Assembly (NCBI GenBank): GCA_020137815.1
Contig: CM035358.1
Span: forward strand, 271,356-335,355
Origin: Hormiphora californensis
Taxonomy: Eukaryota > Ctenophora > Tentaculata > Cydippida > Pleurobrachiidae
Direction: 5' to 3'
Length of the DNA stretch: 64,000 nt
Positions 61,511 to 64,000 of this stretch are shown here, piece by piece (position 1 is the stretch's first letter; each line of letters opens with the position of its first letter). Below the pieces are notes generated by a model that saw nothing but the letters and a program-made list of their open reading frames with translations, ran no database searches and had not been told where the DNA came from. The translations under genes and the position numbers were made by a program.

Positions 61511-62242
61511 CGGGATAAGGCAGCGCTTTTTTGGCATACGTTGCAGGCCCCTCGTTGCGGGGGTGCGCGCATGAGGGGGCTGCAGCGCATTCCAAAGCGC
61601 ATTTCAACTTTGCAAACGCGTTTAAACGTTGCACAGTGGACCCACGCGGACAGGTTTTGAGCCCCGAAATTGCACGCGCAAATCAATGTCCGCGCACAGT
61701 ACCCTGGGAACATTTTCAAGAGTTTCCTTCATCTTAAACTGTGCATTGCGCGTTTTGAGAATCTCTGTGAAGTAACTTTGCGTTTCCCGCCTTTTTGCAA
61801 TCCCACACAGAGAGTCTCACAGTTCACACACCCCTGAGTGTTGTGTAGTTGATATTATATTACACACTGCGTAAGAGATTGGTAGTGCCAATCGATTCCA
61901 GGTGTATGCCGTCTTGCTACTCTCTGTTTAGTGTGTTCCTAAATCAGATAGATTTGCTTGAATCTCCTACTTTCACTCCCCTCACTTTGGCTACGGATAC
62001 TGATTAACTGCTATTATTCAGCTTTGATCATGTTACTCCTCGGTGTGTGAACTGTGACTGATAACGATTTTCTGAAAGGGATCTCACAAGATTTAATTGC
62101 CGTTTCATCTCACTGATTTCTGATTTACTGGAGGTATTAGGTAAGAGTTACTTGCAACAATAAGCAATTTGATTTATAGTTTTACTGATCTCCCTGTTAA
62201 GTGCAAACCCACGGCTGTTCTAACTCACCTCTCTTCTCCCCA
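61511..62242. other. GC-rich then unique sequence; possible 5' non-coding exon
   Basis: 61511-61730 is GC-rich and ORF-filled in several frames but lacks gene evidence. A good donor (TTAG|GTAAGA) at about 62140 could pair with the acceptor at 62243 as a 5' UTR intron. Confidence 0.3.
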
Positions 62243-63047
62243 GATCTCCGCGATTGTATGGGGAAGATGTGCCTGAGCTGAGATGTCATTTGCGGTGAAG
62301 GTGCATTGATGAGGAATCAAAACACACCCAGTTCGACAGAGTAAACTTCTTTGACCACGATACAAGAGTTCTGATGACCGATAACTTCATTTCGGGACCT
62401 TCTGATGGACCAAACAAATAGTAGGTAAAAAGTAGTGAGTCTGTTTGAGTTAGTTATTTGCTGTTTCTACACCAAATTTTTGGATGGAAAAAATCGCAAA
62501 TATACCTCATAATCTCACGGTTTTTGGCCAAAAATCGCAAATCTCAATAATCTCAGCTACCCTGAAAATCGCGAATGAGGCATGAGATTCTTGCGGCAGC
62601 CCCCCCCCCCCTATCCAACCCCAATCCAATCTTTATTCTCTAACCCCCATCCCCCAGGGAGTGATGGGTTATTTCCTGGCACGAATCCAACAATACCTCT
62701 GGGTATACCTGGCGAGAAACTGCGGTTCAGGCAACACATGGGCAATGAAATGGTACATTACGCCTGTGACTGGTGGGATGCGGGTCGAGATACTGGGGTG
62801 TACTGATAGGAGCTGTTTTGATATTAATTCACATGCCAAGGTATGATAGGATTGGGTCTTTAATTGTAACCCCTCCATCTCCCCTTTAGCACTGTCAATT
62901 CTCTGTCCCATGATTCATGTCGCCTTCAATAACGTGTGCGATATGAAAGGGACCAACCTCCCATCTCCTACCATTTACTAACACCCCCCCCCCTCCCAGG
63001 CAGCATCTGGTAGCACACCAGCGCCTTGCAGAGCCTGTCTCTAGGGA
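62243..63047 (+). other. Possible small spliced gene, frame unresolved
   Basis: Acceptors TCTCCCCAG (62242), CCCCCAG (about 62658) and CCTCCCAG (about 63000), with donors at about 62419 and 62841, look genuine. Two reading frames through the middle exon are both open: one ([32 protein letters not shown]) continues into a terminal exon ending at 63047; the other ([33 protein letters not shown]) stops at about 62806. Several short upstream ATGs precede ATGGACCAAACA at about 62403. No family recognised. Confidence 0.3.
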
Positions 63048-63049
63048 AC

Positions 63050-64000
63050 GGAAGTTACCCTGAACAAGGCAGTCCTGGGTAAATAATGTCAGAGAGAAAC
63101 ACTACGTGTACAACGACAATGTTATCAATATATGTGTAATATATGAGTTATGTTACAATATCGTTGGACAATTCAAGGGACACTTGCGTTTATTTATCAG
63201 TGTGTTTTCAAACTTATTATTGCTGTATAAAATGGGACCATCTGATTGAAGTTTAGGATGAATAACCTTGGTGTCTGTTGCACCTGTAGTGAGAAAATGA
63301 GTTCGTCCCGAGTTGCCTAAATGTTTCTTGTTACCCGGATATACAATGTGAAAGTTCTAAATTAAACATCTATTTCAGAGATGTGTGTAATTTATTGGTA
63401 ATTCTACTTATTAGAACAATTGAAACCCGTCTCATTCTATTTGTTTCCGGGTTGATGATCGGGTTTTATTTTGGGCCGTGAAATTAGGCCAGGTAGTGGT
63501 GGTGACAGATCTCACAGGAAGATGAGTAGAAAATCTCTCCTCGAAATTCCGTGCTTTTTAAAATCTCAAACATGACAAATCCTTGTGTTTTACCACAGCT
63601 TGTCGTCAGATGCACCACAAGCTCGAATGATTATTAATATATTAATTAAAATCATTCTGTGCCCAATCACCTAATCTTCGTTGGGAAAACACTGAGATTG
63701 TCTCGTATAAGACTCATCTCCACACAGAGTCCTGAGAGCTCTTATTATCAACTCCGCACAAACACTAGCTGGATATGACCGCGCGAGCTGTACAAACGTT
63801 AGTACTGTCAGCACTCGTTTAGAATGTTCGATCCTTCCACGCGCAGTGTTCCCGCGAAAGTCTGTGGGTTCACACCCATCACCGACATCACCATTGTTGC
63901 AATTATGAGAAAACTAGGGTAGGGCGGAGTAAGATTTTTTTTGGAGGTTAAAGGGGGACTTCCAACGCTTCTTTCAGTAGCTGCATGATAAGCTACGCGA
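63050..64000. other. Right edge, nothing recognised
   Basis: Unique sequence without repeats, long ORFs or convincing splice structure. Confidence 0.35.

Noticed and set aside
62582-62806. 74-aa ORF as an independent gene
   Set aside because: It opens on poly-Pro intron sequence and overlaps a competing frame in the same likely exon; reported only as part of an unresolved transcript.

Overview
The window is nuclear DNA of an invertebrate animal. It carries intron-bearing metazoan genes (COG4, a ferroportin, a seven-transmembrane receptor, a multi-C2H2 zinc-finger protein, a secreted chitin-binding mucin, a galectin-like protein, a candidate amidated neuropeptide), most with introns of about 60-300 bp, set among many mobile elements. 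TTAGGG-type repeats occur inside a foldback. The phylum cannot be fixed from sequence alone; a compact-intron lineage such as a sponge, ctenophore or cnidarian would fit. Gene models below come from GT-AG junctions that I checked for phase, exon by exon.

Layout. 1-4.75 kb: two satellite arrays (44-bp and 46-bp units). 4.75-16.9 kb: a nearly intact Polinton/Maverick with protein-primed PolB, integrase, packaging ATPase, adenain-like protease, major and minor capsid proteins, a basic core-like protein, a membrane glycoprotein and several small proteins. All of its reading frames are open. 16.9-20 kb: a LINE tail, a pogo-like MITE and a 1.8-kb foldback with tRNA-like arms. 20.2-23.7 kb: a degenerate APE-type non-LTR retrotransposon. 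23.7-29.3 kb: CT/GA microsatellites, MITEs, a 1-kb foldback and one terminal exon of a 3CxxC protein.

29.6-32.3 kb (+): a ten-exon ferroportin gene. Convergent to it at 32.6-35.3 kb (-) is a GPCR-like gene, and 650 bp upstream of that receptor on the same strand lies a 63-aa secreted precursor ending in a tribasic site and an amidation glycine. 36.4-40.3 kb: nested foldbacks and MITEs in which several insertions can be dated relative to one another, because the opposite arm keeps the empty site. 42.1-44.8 kb (+): the CBM14/mucin/ShKT gene and a galectin-like gene, followed by a Helitron-type 3' terminus.

47.6-52.4 kb (+): the eight-exon zinc-finger gene, with a minisatellite in intron 2. 53.6-54.9 kb (+): a four-exon gene of unknown function. 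56.1-60.0 kb (-): COG4 in 13 exons, with an intron containing nine extra copies of the exon-12 splice acceptor and an apparent 1-nt frameshift in exon 3. 60-64 kb: more foldbacks, telomere-like repeats and a poorly resolved transcript.

The most unusual signals are a duplicated predicted three-way-junction structure directly after the Polinton PolB stop, with four identical 15-nt hairpin loops; bacteria-like ATGA and TAGATG coupling of Polinton genes with TATA boxes 24-36 bp from start codons; the COG4 acceptor array; and palindromic tRNA-like foldbacks flanked by target-site duplications.
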